From the NCBI GenBank assembly GCA_949297075.1, contig CASFRX010000031.1:1-52746 (forward strand): a DNA stretch of 52,746 nt, given 5' to 3'. Below the pieces are notes generated by a model, which saw nothing but the letters and a program-made list of their open reading frames with translations, was not told where the DNA came from and made no database searches. Positions 32,621-41,240 of the stretch are shown here, one piece after another (the stretch's first letter is position 1; each line of letters starts with the position of its first letter). The DNA is from an uncultured Oscillospiraceae bacterium. Its GTDB lineage: Bacteria; Bacillota; Clostridia; Oscillospirales; Acutalibacteraceae. The position numbers were made by a program, and so were the translations under genes.

Positions 32621-34483
32621 TTACTGTTTATTTAATATTACTGCACCGTAGGCAGGTATATCAACGCTTGTATATTGGATTCCTGTTCCGCCGAGCAAAA
32701 GCCTTGCGCCGTGCCATTCTTCAGGCAGGTAGTAGGTTATGGGGTGAACATTGCGGTTGGCAATGGTTAATATGCGGCTGTTGTTGCCGGCTCTTGCATA
32801 GGCTATACAGCCCATAGCCTCCGAAACAGGTATAAAGCTGCCGTCAATCAGGGCAGGGGAGCTGCGGCGGATTTTGCCCAGCTTCCTGTACCATTCAAGC
32901 AGTTCTTCGTTTTCTTTGCCCCAGGGGTAACAGCCTCGGTTAAAAGGGTCTTTGCATCCCTCAAGCCCTGCCTCATCGCCGTAATAAATGCTTGGTATGC
33001 CGGGCAAAGTGAACTGCATGGCAGAAATTGTTTTCATCATTTCTATGCCGATTTTTCGCTGTTCTTCGCTTAGCTTTTGCTGAGCCTGCCATCTCCTGTC
33101 GCGCCCGTCGCAGCTTTCCCCTACCATTGCGGTGATTGCTCGAACGGTATCGTGCGTGCCGATGTGGTTCATTAAGAGATTGATGCACTGCGGAGGATAG
33201 TTTTCTAAAATAGTGAGTATCTTTTCCGTGAAGCCGGTAGCCATACCCGTCCGCATGAAATACATGAGCGCATCGGCAAATGGATAGTTCATTACGCTGT
33301 CTAACTGACCGCCGAGAAGATATCTGCGGCGAACATTGTAGGCACATTTGTTGGAAGCATCCTCCCAAACTTCACCCAAAACAAGCGCATCGCTTTTTTC
33401 TTCTTTAACGCAGGCAGTAAGCTTGTCTAAAAAGCTGTCGGGCAGCTCGTCTGCAACATCAAGCCTCCAGCCTGACGCACCGAGCTTTAGCCACTTTTTA
33501 ATAACACCGCCTTTGCCGAACAGAAACTCGCAATAGCTTTCATCGGTTTCGTTGAGGTTGGGAAGAGTATCAAAATTCCACCAACATTCGTAATCCTCAT
33601 TCCATTTTCTGAATGAATACCATGAGTAGTAAGGCGATTGCTTAGAGTTATAAGCGCCTACGCTGTCATAGCGGTTGTTTTTGTTGAAATAGACGCTGTC
33701 TGCACCTGTGTGATTGAAAACGCCGTCAACAATAATGTCAATGTTTTTGGCCTTTGCCTTTTTGCAAAGGCTGATAAAATCTCTTTCAGTACCTAGCAGC
33801 GGATCGATTTTAGTGTAATCAGCTGTGTCATATCGGTGGTTTGAATGTGCCTCAAAAATCGGATTGAGGTAAATGCAGTTAACACCTAAAGATGCTATAT
33901 AATCTAATTTTTCTTCTACACCTTTAAGATTTCCGCCGAAGTAATCGCTGTTTGTTATTCTCCCTTTTTCATTAGGCTGCCAACAGGGCTGTTCGCCCCA
34001 ATTTTCGTGTATATATCTGTCGTTAGGTACATTTTTTGTTTTGATATCCGCTTTATAAAATCTGTCAGGAAAAATCTGGTAGATAATGCCGCCCTTTAGT
34101 TTATCGGGTGTTTTTAAATCTTTGTCATATACTGTCAGCTGCCATTCTTCACCCTCTGCGCTTAAAGCTCCTATTCCGCCTCCCATATGGGATATCTTTC
34201 CGCTTCCGAAAGGTATATCATATTCAAAATGATACCAATATAAGCCGGAATCGTGAGGTGAGAAATATAATTTCCACCATTCTTCGTGCTCGCCCTCCAT
34301 GCAGTCCCATTCAAAGCTGTATTTTACAGTGTTTTCGCCGTCTTTGCGTATGACAAGCCTAACGGCACTGCACCTTAACTCTCTGGGCAAAATTATGCGT
34401 AAACAAATAGTGCTGTACGCAGGGATAGCACCGAATTTGTCTTTATGGTAGGGGAATCTTGAGTTATACGGAATATACTGCAT
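32621..34483 (-). CDS. Glycoside hydrolase family 13 (intracellular alpha-amylase/neopullulanase type)
   Basis: The 620-residue protein has an N-terminal beta-sandwich (about 1-125), the catalytic barrel (about 130-520) and a C-terminal beta domain. The four GH13 regions are visible: DGVFNHTG; GWRLDVADE with the nucleophile Asp; LGEVWED with the acid/base Glu; and NHIGTHD with the stabilising Asp. There is no signal peptide, so it works in the cytoplasm on maltodextrins or glycogen fragments, complementing glgP upstream. The N-terminal domain and the IYQIFPDRF start suggest neopullulanase or cyclomaltodextrinase-like subfamilies. The gap to mgtE is 9 nt and its ribosome site is weak, so it probably depends on translation of mgtE. 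Confidence 0.93.
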   Translation of the reverse strand: MQYIPYNSRFPYHKDKFGAIPAYSTICLRIILPRELRCSAVRLVIRKDGENTVKYSFEWDCMEGEHEEWWKLYFSPHDSGLYWYHFEYDIPFGSGKISHMGGGIGALSAEGEEWQLTVYDKDLKTPDKLKGGIIYQIFPDRFYKADIKTKNVPNDRYIHENWGEQPCWQPNEKGRITNSDYFGGNLKGVEEKLDYIASLGVNCIYLNPIFEAHSNHRYDTADYTKIDPLLGTERDFISLCKKAKAKNIDIIVDGVFNHTGADSVYFNKNNRYDSVGAYNSKQSPYYSWYSFRKWNEDYECWWNFDTLPNLNETDESYCEFLFGKGGVIKKWLKLGASGWRLDVADELPDSFLDKLTACVKEEKSDALVLGEVWEDASNKCAYNVRRRYLLGGQLDSVMNYPFADALMYFMRTGMATGFTEKILTILENYPPQCINLLMNHIGTHDTVRAITAMVGESCDGRDRRWQAQQKLSEEQRKIGIEMMKTISAMQFTLPGIPSIYYGDEAGLEGCKDPFNRGCYPWGKENEELLEWYRKLGKIRRSSPALIDGSFIPVSEAMGCIAYARAGNNSRILTIANRNVHPITYYLPEEWHGARLLLGGTGIQYTSVDIPAYGAVILNKQ

Positions 34484-34492
34484 AGTTTAAAA

Positions 34493-35860
34493 TCACACCG
34501 AGAGGAATGTTTTAGCTAAACCGAGATAAATGAGCAGAGCAATAGCGTCTACCGCAGTTGTTATAAGCGAACCTGCCATAAGAGCAGGGTCAAGCTTGAG
34601 CGCTCTTGCCGCAAGAGGAAGAGTACAGCCGATTATTTTAGCAATCAGAACTGCGCAGAACATTGCGGCACATATAACCATAAACACATCTAAGCCGCCT
34701 GAACTCCAACCAACGAATTGAAGCAGGAAGAGACGGACGAAATTGCACACAGCCAAGACTGAGGCGCAAATAAGACCGATTCTAAATTCTTTAAACAGAA
34801 TCTTAAAGAAATCCTTAAGCTCGATTTCGCCTGTGGCAAGACCTCGAATTGCAAGGGTTGATGCTTGGTTGCCTGCGTTTCCGCCTGTATCCATGAGCAT
34901 GGGTATTGCCGCCACAAGACCTGAAAAAGCGGCAAGGGTATTTTCAAAACCTTCGATTATTTTGCCCGTAAAAGTGGCGCCTACCATTAATAGGAGAAGC
35001 CAGGGAATTCTGTTTTTTGCAAGCTTGAATACGCTTGATTTAAGGTAAGGCTCATCAGAGTGCATGACCTTAGCCATTTTTTCAAAGTCTTCCGTGTTCT
35101 CTTCATCAATAATATCAAGAACATCGTCAACGGTGATGATGCCGACAAGGCGGTTTTCGTTGTCGGTGACAGGTACGCTCAAAAGGTCGTATTTACGAAC
35201 AATATCCGCAACATATTCTTGGTCATCCTGGGTGTTAACGCTGATAAGAGATGCGTCCTCTTCCATAATTTCACTCAGGAGTGTGGCGTCTTCGTTGAAA
35301 ATAAGCTCGCTCAAATCAATGGTGCCGATAAGGTGGCGTGCTTTATCAATGCAGTAACAGGTGTAAATGGTTTCTTTATCTATACCTGTGCGGCGAATGG
35401 TTTCAATAGCCTGTGCAACGGTTAAGTTGTCGTGCAGCTGAACCATTTCAATAGTCATCATGCTGCCGGCACTGTTTTCGGGGTAGCTCAAAAAGCGGTT
35501 GATGAGCTGTCTGGTCTCTTTATCAGCTGTTTTCAGAACACGGGTAACAACATTTGCCGGTACTTCCTCCAAAAAGTCGACCGTATCGTCAAGGAAAAGC
35601 TCATCAACAAGCTCTCTCAACTCCCTGTCGGTAATGGAGTTAACAATGTTCATTTGGTCGTCGGGCTCAAGATAGGCGAAAACCTCAGCCGAAATATCTT
35701 TGGGAAGAATGCGGAATACAAGCAACTGCTGTTTTGGCTCAAGGAGGCTGAAAAATTCCGCAATATCAACTTCGTTGAGTTCGCTGAGCTCTGTTTTAAG
35801 TGTTCCGAATTTGCCTTGTTTAAGCAAATCTAAGAGAATTTCGAAGTTTCTTTCATCCAT
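34493..35860 (-). CDS. mgtE: Magnesium transporter MgtE
   Basis: The 455-residue protein has the full MgtE plan: an N-terminal helical domain (about 1-130) and two CBS domains (about 135-255, with VPVTDNENRLVGIITVDDV). A plug helix and five membrane helices (about 285-455) complete it, with the selectivity signature PMLMDTGGNAGNQAS. MgtE is a Mg2+-gated channel whose cytoplasmic domains close the pore when Mg2+ is high. It has its own promoter (36060-36088) and a leader of about 190 nt that can hide its ribosome site, which fits Mg-linked control. I looked for the M-box riboswitch and did not find its conserved core. Confidence 0.96.
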   Translation of the reverse strand: MDERNFEILLDLLKQGKFGTLKTELSELNEVDIAEFFSLLEPKQQLLVFRILPKDISAEVFAYLEPDDQMNIVNSITDRELRELVDELFLDDTVDFLEEVPANVVTRVLKTADKETRQLINRFLSYPENSAGSMMTIEMVQLHDNLTVAQAIETIRRTGIDKETIYTCYCIDKARHLIGTIDLSELIFNEDATLLSEIMEEDASLISVNTQDDQEYVADIVRKYDLLSVPVTDNENRLVGIITVDDVLDIIDEENTEDFEKMAKVMHSDEPYLKSSVFKLAKNRIPWLLLLMVGATFTGKIIEGFENTLAAFSGLVAAIPMLMDTGGNAGNQASTLAIRGLATGEIELKDFFKILFKEFRIGLICASVLAVCNFVRLFLLQFVGWSSGGLDVFMVICAAMFCAVLIAKIIGCTLPLAARALKLDPALMAGSLITTAVDAIALLIYLGLAKTFLSV

Positions 35861-36053
35861 AAAATAACCCTTTCCGCTTCTTGTTCAAAGCAGAAAGGGC
35901 ATGAAAGCTCAATCGGTTCTCTTTAGCCTTTGATGAGCAAGGAGACCGCTACAGTTGCGAACGAGAAGCTGTTTTGTTTTAATTGTTGAGCAACATAAAG
36001 GTATGTTGTCCTTACTGTCCAAAACAGATGGCCTCCTTTTTAAGAGAATTAAT
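35861..36053 (-). promoter_or_regulatory. Long structured 5' leader of mgtE, candidate cis-regulatory RNA
   Basis: The roughly 190-nt leader starts from the promoter at 36060-36088. In 5' to 3' order it holds several foldable elements. An AACATA/TATGTT-type stem comes first. A longer arm pairs CGGTCTC with GAGAACCG (one bulge) and encloses a CCTT/AAGG pair. GCTCA pairs with TGAGC, overlapping and competing with that arm. Last, a 12-bp stem CCCTTTCTGCTT/AAGCGGAAAGGG has as its 3' arm the mgtE Shine-Dalgarno, 7 nt before ATG. Competing stems plus a sequestered ribosome site are typical of translational riboswitches. Known M-box core strings are absent. Confidence 0.5.
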
Positions 36054-36059
36054 ATATTA

Positions 36060-36088
36060 ATTTTATGACTTTAAACCTTGTTTGTCAA
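36060..36088 (-). promoter_or_regulatory. Sigma-A promoter for mgtE
   Basis: On minus, TTGACA (36083-36088) overlaps the glgP stop, and TAAAAT (36060-36065) follows after exactly 17 nt. The start of transcription is expected near 36053, well before ATG 35860. Confidence 0.8.
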
Positions 36089-38610
36089 GCTTTTTTGCTT
36101 GTTTTCTTTGCCTTGGGTTTTGCAGGGCTTGCCGGCGCTTTTTCTGCCTTTTCAGCTTTTTTTGCAGAAGTCTTGGCGGCAGGCACTTCAGCTTTTTTCG
36201 CGGCAGGCTTAACAACAGGCTGAGTATGCCAAATGTTTGCGGCATATTCGTTGATTGCACGGTCAGCGGCAAACCTGCCGGCGCCTGAAATATTCATAAG
36301 AGACATTTGATTCCACTTTTTGCGGTCTTTCCACATTTCGTCAATTTTTTGCTGAGCCTGACGGTAATCTGCAAAATCGGCGAGTACCATGTAGGGATCG
36401 TGGTGGATGATTGATGCGCTTACATCAGGGAAGAATTTGCCGTTTATGCCCTTGTTGATGAAATCAATAACCTTGTGGATTTCGGGATTGTTTTCGTAAT
36501 AGGTGTGGGGGTTATAGTTGGCTTTGAGTGCATTGGCTTCGGGTGTTTTCATGCCGAAGATGATAATGTTTTCTTCGCCTACAGCCTCGAATATCTCGAT
36601 GTTTGCGCCGTCCATAGTGCCAAGGGTTATAGCGCCGTTTAGCATGAGCTTCATGTTGCCTGTGCCGCTTGCTTCTGTGCCGGCAAGGGAAATCTGTTCG
36701 CTTATATCTGCGGCAGGCATAAGGGTTTCGGCCATGGTTACATTGTAATCTTCTACAAATACAACCTTGAGTCTGCCTCTGACATCGGGGTCGTTATTTA
36801 TGAGATTTGCAAGCTCGCAGATAAAGTTGATGATTCTCTTTGCAACAACATAGCCGGGAGCTGCCTTAGCTGCAAAAATATAGGTGTGGGGGACAAAATC
36901 GCCGTCTGGGTTTTCTTTGATTGCAAGGTATTTTGAAACAATCTGCAAAGCATTAAGGTGCTGGCGCTTGTATTCATGCAGACGCTTTACCTGAACATCG
37001 AAAATTGAGTTGGGGTCAATGTCAATGCCCTGCTTTTGTTTGATGAGCTTTGCAAAATGCTTTTTGTTTTCAAACTTAATCTCTTCAAGTTTTTTAAGAA
37101 CAGCTTCATCGTCCTTAAATTCACGCAGTCTATCAAGCTCGTCTGCGTTGTATGTGAAACCGTTGCCTATAAGAGCTGTGAGGTATTCGGTGAGAGCGGG
37201 GTTAGACTGATTGAGCCAGCGGCGATGAGCAATACCGTTGGTTACGTTTGTGAATTTTTCGGGTGTGAGCTTATAGAAATCGTTAAAAACGCTGTCTTTG
37301 ATAATTTCGCTGTGAAGTGCGGAAACACCGTTTACGCAGTGGCAAGCGGCAACGCAAAGGTTAGCCATGCGGATGCTGCCGCCGGAAATAACAGCCGTGC
37401 GCTCAACATAATCCGCATCGTGTGTCATGTTCCATACATATGAACGGTATCTGTTGTCAATTTCCTTAGTGATTTGGTAAATTCTCGGAATGAGGCGGAT
37501 AAAGAGCTCTTCGCTCCAACATTCAAGAGCTTCTTTCATTACGGTATGGTTGGTGTAGGCAACAGTCTGGCTGACTATGCGCCATGCTTCGTCCCAACCG
37601 TAGCCGCACTCATCGAGGAATATGCGCATAAGTTCGGGAATAGCAAGAGTGGGATGGGTGTCATTAATATGAATAGCGTTCTTTTCTGCAAAGTTTTCGA
37701 TTGTGTGATATGTGCTAAGGTGGCGGGCAACGATATCCTGAATTGAAGCGGAAACAAGGAAATACTGCTGCTTTAAGCGCAGGCTTTTGCCCTCGTAATG
37801 GTTGTCGGAGGGGTAGAGAACCTTGCTGATAACCTCAGCCATTGCGTTTTGCTCAAGCGCTTTGAGGTAGTTGCCCTGGTTGAATTTTTCCATATCGAAG
37901 CCGGGAGCTTTAGCGGACCAAAGGCGCAATACGCTTATCGCTTTGCCGTCCTTGCCGGGAACGAAAAGGTCGTAGGGCACAGCCTGAATTGGCGTGTAAT
38001 CCTTTAGCTCAACATGGTGGTATTGATTATCCCAATAATCTTCAACACGGCCCTCAAAGCGGATTTCCTGGGCAGACTGAGGACGCTCTACGAGATGAGC
38101 CTCACCGCCGGGAAGCCAGAAATCGGGCAGCTCGGTCTGCCATCCGTCTATGATTTTCTGCTTGAAAATACCGAATTCATACAGTATGGAATATCCCATG
38201 CCGTTGTAGCCTTGAGTTGCAAGACCGTCAAGATAGCAGGCGGCGAGTCTGCCGAGACCGCCGTTGCCGAGGCCTGCATCAGGCTCGCAGTCATAAAGAT
38301 TATCAAGCTTAATGCCGAAAGAAGAAAGCGCCTTTTCTATAGTAGATGTGAGGTTGAGGTTGAAAAGGTTATTTTTGAGTGAACGCCCCATAAGAAATTC
38401 CATTGAAAGATAATAAACATTCTTGGAATCGGATTTCCTTGCCTCATCGGCAAATTCTGCTCTTCCCTTGGTGAGCATATCGCGCACTATCATAGCAACA
38501 GCCTTGTAATAGTGCTCATAGGTTGCATCTTCCGGAGTTACACCAAAGGAGTGAGAAAGTTTGTTTGAAATAAGCTCTTTTGCTTGAGCCGCAGTTAATG
38601 AATAATTCAT
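36085..38610 (-). CDS. glgP: Glycogen/starch/alpha-glucan phosphorylase with Lys-rich tail
   Basis: The 841-residue protein is a GT35 phosphorylase that releases glucose 1-phosphate from glycogen. The pyridoxal-phosphate site EASGTGNMKLMLNGA is present with the reactive Lys. Other signatures are GLGNGGLGRLAACYLDGLAT (about 113-132), HINDTHPTL and VKRLHEYKRQ. The core ends near residue 797; beyond it is a 43-residue tail with 14 lysines, many Ala and Pro and no aromatics, similar in composition to histone H1. This tail is not part of the normal enzyme. A TTGAAA-N17-TAAAAT promoter lies upstream. Products feed pgi after conversion to glucose 6-phosphate. Confidence 0.96.
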   Translation of the reverse strand: MNYSLTAAQAKELISNKLSHSFGVTPEDATYEHYYKAVAMIVRDMLTKGRAEFADEARKSDSKNVYYLSMEFLMGRSLKNNLFNLNLTSTIEKALSSFGIKLDNLYDCEPDAGLGNGGLGRLAACYLDGLATQGYNGMGYSILYEFGIFKQKIIDGWQTELPDFWLPGGEAHLVERPQSAQEIRFEGRVEDYWDNQYHHVELKDYTPIQAVPYDLFVPGKDGKAISVLRLWSAKAPGFDMEKFNQGNYLKALEQNAMAEVISKVLYPSDNHYEGKSLRLKQQYFLVSASIQDIVARHLSTYHTIENFAEKNAIHINDTHPTLAIPELMRIFLDECGYGWDEAWRIVSQTVAYTNHTVMKEALECWSEELFIRLIPRIYQITKEIDNRYRSYVWNMTHDADYVERTAVISGGSIRMANLCVAACHCVNGVSALHSEIIKDSVFNDFYKLTPEKFTNVTNGIAHRRWLNQSNPALTEYLTALIGNGFTYNADELDRLREFKDDEAVLKKLEEIKFENKKHFAKLIKQKQGIDIDPNSIFDVQVKRLHEYKRQHLNALQIVSKYLAIKENPDGDFVPHTYIFAAKAAPGYVVAKRIINFICELANLINNDPDVRGRLKVVFVEDYNVTMAETLMPAADISEQISLAGTEASGTGNMKLMLNGAITLGTMDGANIEIFEAVGEENIIIFGMKTPEANALKANYNPHTYYENNPEIHKVIDFINKGINGKFFPDVSASIIHHDPYMVLADFADYRQAQQKIDEMWKDRKKWNQMSLMNISGAGRFAADRAINEYAANIWHTQPVVKPAAKKAEVPAAKTSAKKAEKAEKAPASPAKPKAKKTSKKA

Positions 38611-38664
38611 ACAAAAACTCCAAAAATTTCTATTTAAACCACAGTTTTTATTACTTTATTGTAC

Positions 38665-38693
38665 ATTTTACACTAAAAATTACAAGATTTCAA
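38665..38693 (-). promoter_or_regulatory. Sigma-A promoter for glgP
   Basis: On minus, TTGAAA (38688-38693) and TAAAAT (38665-38670) with 17-nt spacer, about 48 nt of leader before ATG 38610. Confidence 0.75.
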
Positions 38694-38714
38694 TACCTAA
38701 CAGAAAATATATTA

Positions 38715-38745
38715 AAAAATGGAGCATTTTTACCAAAAATGCTCC
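38715..38745 (-). terminator. Terminator after mazF
   Basis: GGAGCATTTTT and AAAAATGCTCC (38721-38745) form an 11-bp stem with a 3-nt loop; on minus it is followed by ATTTTTTAAT. It separates the mazF operon from glgP. Confidence 0.85.
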
Positions 38746-38760
38746 GTCAATGTACAAAAA

Positions 38761-39126
38761 CTATTGAGCTGTATAAATTGAGTTATCCAGGCCGAAGCTG
38801 ACGCTCAAGGCTCTGTCAATGCGCCCCATTTCGGTTTCCCCAAGGTTGCCCATTTTTTCTTTAAGCCTGCGCTTGTCTATTGTTCGCACCTGTTCAAGCA
38901 AAACTATGGAATCTTTAGCCAGACCGCAGCCCTCTGCATTGACTCTTATGTGAGTAGGCAGGCCTGTTTTGTATTTTTGGCTTGTTATGGCGGCGGCAAT
39001 AACGGTGGGACTGTATTTGTTGCCAACATCGTTTTGCACTATCAGTACCGGGCGTATGCCCCCTTGCTCAGAGCCTACAACAGGGCTCAAATCAGCATAA
39101 TAAATTTCTCCGCGTTTTACATTCAT
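38761..39126 (-). CDS. mazF: MazF/PemK-type endoribonuclease toxin, no antitoxin seen
   Basis: The product (121 residues from ATG 39126) is a MazF/NdoA-family mRNA interferase. It opens VKRGEIYYADLSPVVGSEQG, has the catalytic arginine in GGIRPVLIVQND and the catalytic threonine in AAITSQ. These enzymes cut single-stranded RNA at short motifs. ATG 39126 is preferred over GTG 39138 because GGAGAG is 11 nt upstream of it and overlaps the GTG. No MazE-like antitoxin precedes it; the 107-nt gap is too short for one and the next gene upstream is a lipoprotein. The neighbourhood (nnr, lipoprotein, mazF) recalls the Bacillus acpS-ydcC-alr-ndoAI-ndoA region with alr and ndoAI missing. Confidence 0.93.
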   Translation of the reverse strand: MNVKRGEIYYADLSPVVGSEQGGIRPVLIVQNDVGNKYSPTVIAAAITSQKYKTGLPTHIRVNAEGCGLAKDSIVLLEQVRTIDKRRLKEKMGNLGETEMGRIDRALSVSFGLDNSIYTAQ

Positions 39127-39233
39127 TTCTTTAATCACTCTCCGAAATAATTAAATTAAAGCAATATTATTCTTGCCTTTAAATAATGCGGTTAAACATC
39201 GGGGAGCTGATATTTACTATATATTATGCTGTT

Positions 39234-39716
39234 TTAGCCGAATTTGATATTCAAATCTATGCTCTCAACCTCGAAATATGTCGGTGTATGCTGTTCTTTA
39301 TTGATATTTAAATAATAAGTTAATCCGTTGAGCGATGAATAAACTTTATAACCGTTTTCACTCTTTTCTGTAGAGTAATCCGTTTTACGCAATGCTTCAT
39401 AAATCAGTTTTAAAAACTGCGATGTTTCTCTGTGAGGTAAAGAAGTGAACTTAAGTTCACCTAAAGTATATGTAAATTCTGCGCCGTTATAGCTGGTTTC
39501 CATGCCTTTCAGCTCTTCGGGAGCAATAAAAACAGCGCTGCAGCCGCTTTCCGTGCTATGGATTTCGGCTGTAAACGCTGTTCCTTGATAATCAATTTGT
39601 GCTTTTGATGTGAAATTTAAGTTTAAATCTATATCCTTGTCCTTTTTGATATCTGTATCACATGAACAAAACAAAATAAACTGAAACGGTAAAATGACAC
39701 ATAAAAGCTTTTTCAA
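39234..39716 (-). CDS. Lipoprotein of unknown function
   Basis: The 160-residue precursor has a signal peptide and lipobox FCSC (Cys19), then a mostly beta-predicted mature part with alternating Thr/Tyr/Glu and no recognised catalytic motif. Its place between nnr and mazF matches the YdcC-type lipoprotein of Bacillus (LolA-like fold), but it is much shorter and I cannot confirm homology. The gene follows nnr by 13 nt. It could bind a hydrophobic ligand or sense cell-envelope state; this is a guess from position only. Confidence 0.7.
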   Translation of the reverse strand: MKKLLCVILPFQFILFCSCDTDIKKDKDIDLNLNFTSKAQIDYQGTAFTAEIHSTESGCSAVFIAPEELKGMETSYNGAEFTYTLGELKFTSLPHRETSQFLKLIYEALRKTDYSTEKSENGYKVYSSLNGLTYYLNINKEQHTPTYFEVESIDLNIKFG

Positions 39717-39729
39717 TATAAATACTCCC

Positions 39730-41235
39730 TTATTCGTATTGTGAAAGCAATTCAGGGAGTAAGGCCGCCATATCGCTTGGAGTCATGCCGTGAACCGAAT
39801 ATTTTTTTGCAGCATAATCGCCGACCGCACCGTGAAGACAGACAGCGGCAACCGTGGCTTCAAAAGGCTCAAACCCTTGAGCGAGCAAGCCTGCAACCAT
39901 GCCTGCGAGCAAATCTCCGCTGCCGCCTCGTGACATTCCGGGATTGCCTGTGCGGTTTATGTAGACCCGATCGCCGTCGGAAACAACGGTGTTTGCGCCT
40001 TTAAGCGCAACAACAACTCCGTATTTTTTGGCGAAAAGCTTTGCAAGGGCAAATCGGTTATCGTTGACCTGTTGAACCGTGAGCCCTACAAGCCTTGCCA
40101 TTTCGCCGGGGTGCGGTGTGATGACAGTGCGCCCCTTTATTGCTTCGGGTATATTTATATTCATGCTCAAAAGATTTATGCCGTCTGCATCAATAACCAA
40201 GCTTTTTTTACAGGATGAAAGCATCTCTTCAAATATGCTTGCCGTGCCGAGGGTTTGACCTAATCCGCAGCCGATTAAAACAGTTGTTGCTTTTTCTGAT
40301 TCGTGCAGAAGCTTGTCGAGCGCACCTCTTGCCAAGAATCCGTCCTCGCAGCAGGGCAGGGGCATCATAATCGGTTCTGTCAGCTTTGAGGCTATGGCAA
40401 GGTAAGCTTTTTCGGGAAAAGCTGCGGTTACAAGCCCTGCTCCTAACTTAACTGCACCCGTTGCGGCTAAAACGGCGGCTCCGGGATATTTGAAACTGCC
40501 GCAAATGCTCAAAACCTTGCCGTAATCGCCTTTGTGGCTTGTATCATTTCTTGTTGGAAGAATTTTCATTGGCTTTTTACCGAAAGTTATAAATTCTTCC
40601 CTTACAACACCGGTGTCGAGTCCTATGTCAACAACAATGGTTTTGCCGCAGTATTTGCAGGCAGGAAGAAGTACATGTGCAGGCTTTCGGCAGCTTATTG
40701 CAAGGGTCAAATCTGCTCTAATGCAGCTTTTGCTCACCTTTGCGCTGTCACATTCTACGCCACTTGGCAAGTCGATTGAAGCAACAACGGCCTTTGAACG
40801 GTTGATGAACTCGAATACTTCGGCTGTTTTTTCATCGGGTTCACCCTTGAAGCCAAAGCCGAAAACAGCGTCAACAATTAAATCGGCAGAAGCAATCTCT
40901 TCCTTGGCCCATTCGGAATCAAAGGAATACGCTTCAATATCTTTCATGCGGTTAAACATTATTATTGCGTCCTCGGCCACGGGCAGACCGCAGGCGAGAA
41001 CAACGCTCACATTACAACCTAAATCTTTCAGCCGACGGGCGGCAGCAAAGCCGTCGCCGCCGTTTTTGCCCTTGCCGCAAACAATTGCAATATTCTTACC
41101 CGTGCAAGCAAAATGTTTATAGATAGCATCGGCGCAAGCGTTACCTGCGTTTTCCATCATTTCAAGGTAGCTCAAGCCTTTTTCGTTGGCTGCCGCCTCG
41201 ATTTTTTTCATTTTTTCGCTTGTGAAAATTTTCAT
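39730..41235 (-). CDS. nnr: Bifunctional NAD(P)H-hydrate epimerase/ADP-dependent dehydratase
   Basis: The 501-residue protein fuses the YjeF N-terminal epimerase domain (about 1-210) to the ribokinase-like dehydratase domain (about 225-500). The first shows CGKGKNGGDGFAAARRL and IVDAVFGFGFKG; the second shows CGSFKYPGAAVLAA, VITPHPGEMARL and NPGMSRGGSGDLLAGM. Together they repair hydrated NADH and NADPH, a damage product made by GAPDH or heat. The gene lies 5 nt after the alpha-mannosidase gene, with a weak ribosome site in the mannosidase end, so it is transcribed with that operon. Confidence 0.96.
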   Translation of the reverse strand: MKIFTSEKMKKIEAAANEKGLSYLEMMENAGNACADAIYKHFACTGKNIAIVCGKGKNGGDGFAAARRLKDLGCNVSVVLACGLPVAEDAIIMFNRMKDIEAYSFDSEWAKEEIASADLIVDAVFGFGFKGEPDEKTAEVFEFINRSKAVVASIDLPSGVECDSAKVSKSCIRADLTLAISCRKPAHVLLPACKYCGKTIVVDIGLDTGVVREEFITFGKKPMKILPTRNDTSHKGDYGKVLSICGSFKYPGAAVLAATGAVKLGAGLVTAAFPEKAYLAIASKLTEPIMMPLPCCEDGFLARGALDKLLHESEKATTVLIGCGLGQTLGTASIFEEMLSSCKKSLVIDADGINLLSMNINIPEAIKGRTVITPHPGEMARLVGLTVQQVNDNRFALAKLFAKKYGVVVALKGANTVVSDGDRVYINRTGNPGMSRGGSGDLLAGMVAGLLAQGFEPFEATVAAVCLHGAVGDYAAKKYSVHGMTPSDMAALLPELLSQYE

Positions 41236-41240
41236 GTCTG

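Noticed and set aside
35861..36053. Classic M-box (ykoK) Mg2+ riboswitch upstream of mgtE
   Set aside because: I could not find the conserved GGTGAGGCTCC and GCCAATGGGT-type core strings on the minus strand; reported instead as an unclassified leader.
39127..39233. Possible MazE antitoxin upstream of mazF
   Set aside because: The gap is 107 nt, too short for an antitoxin of usual size, and no start with ribosome site is seen.
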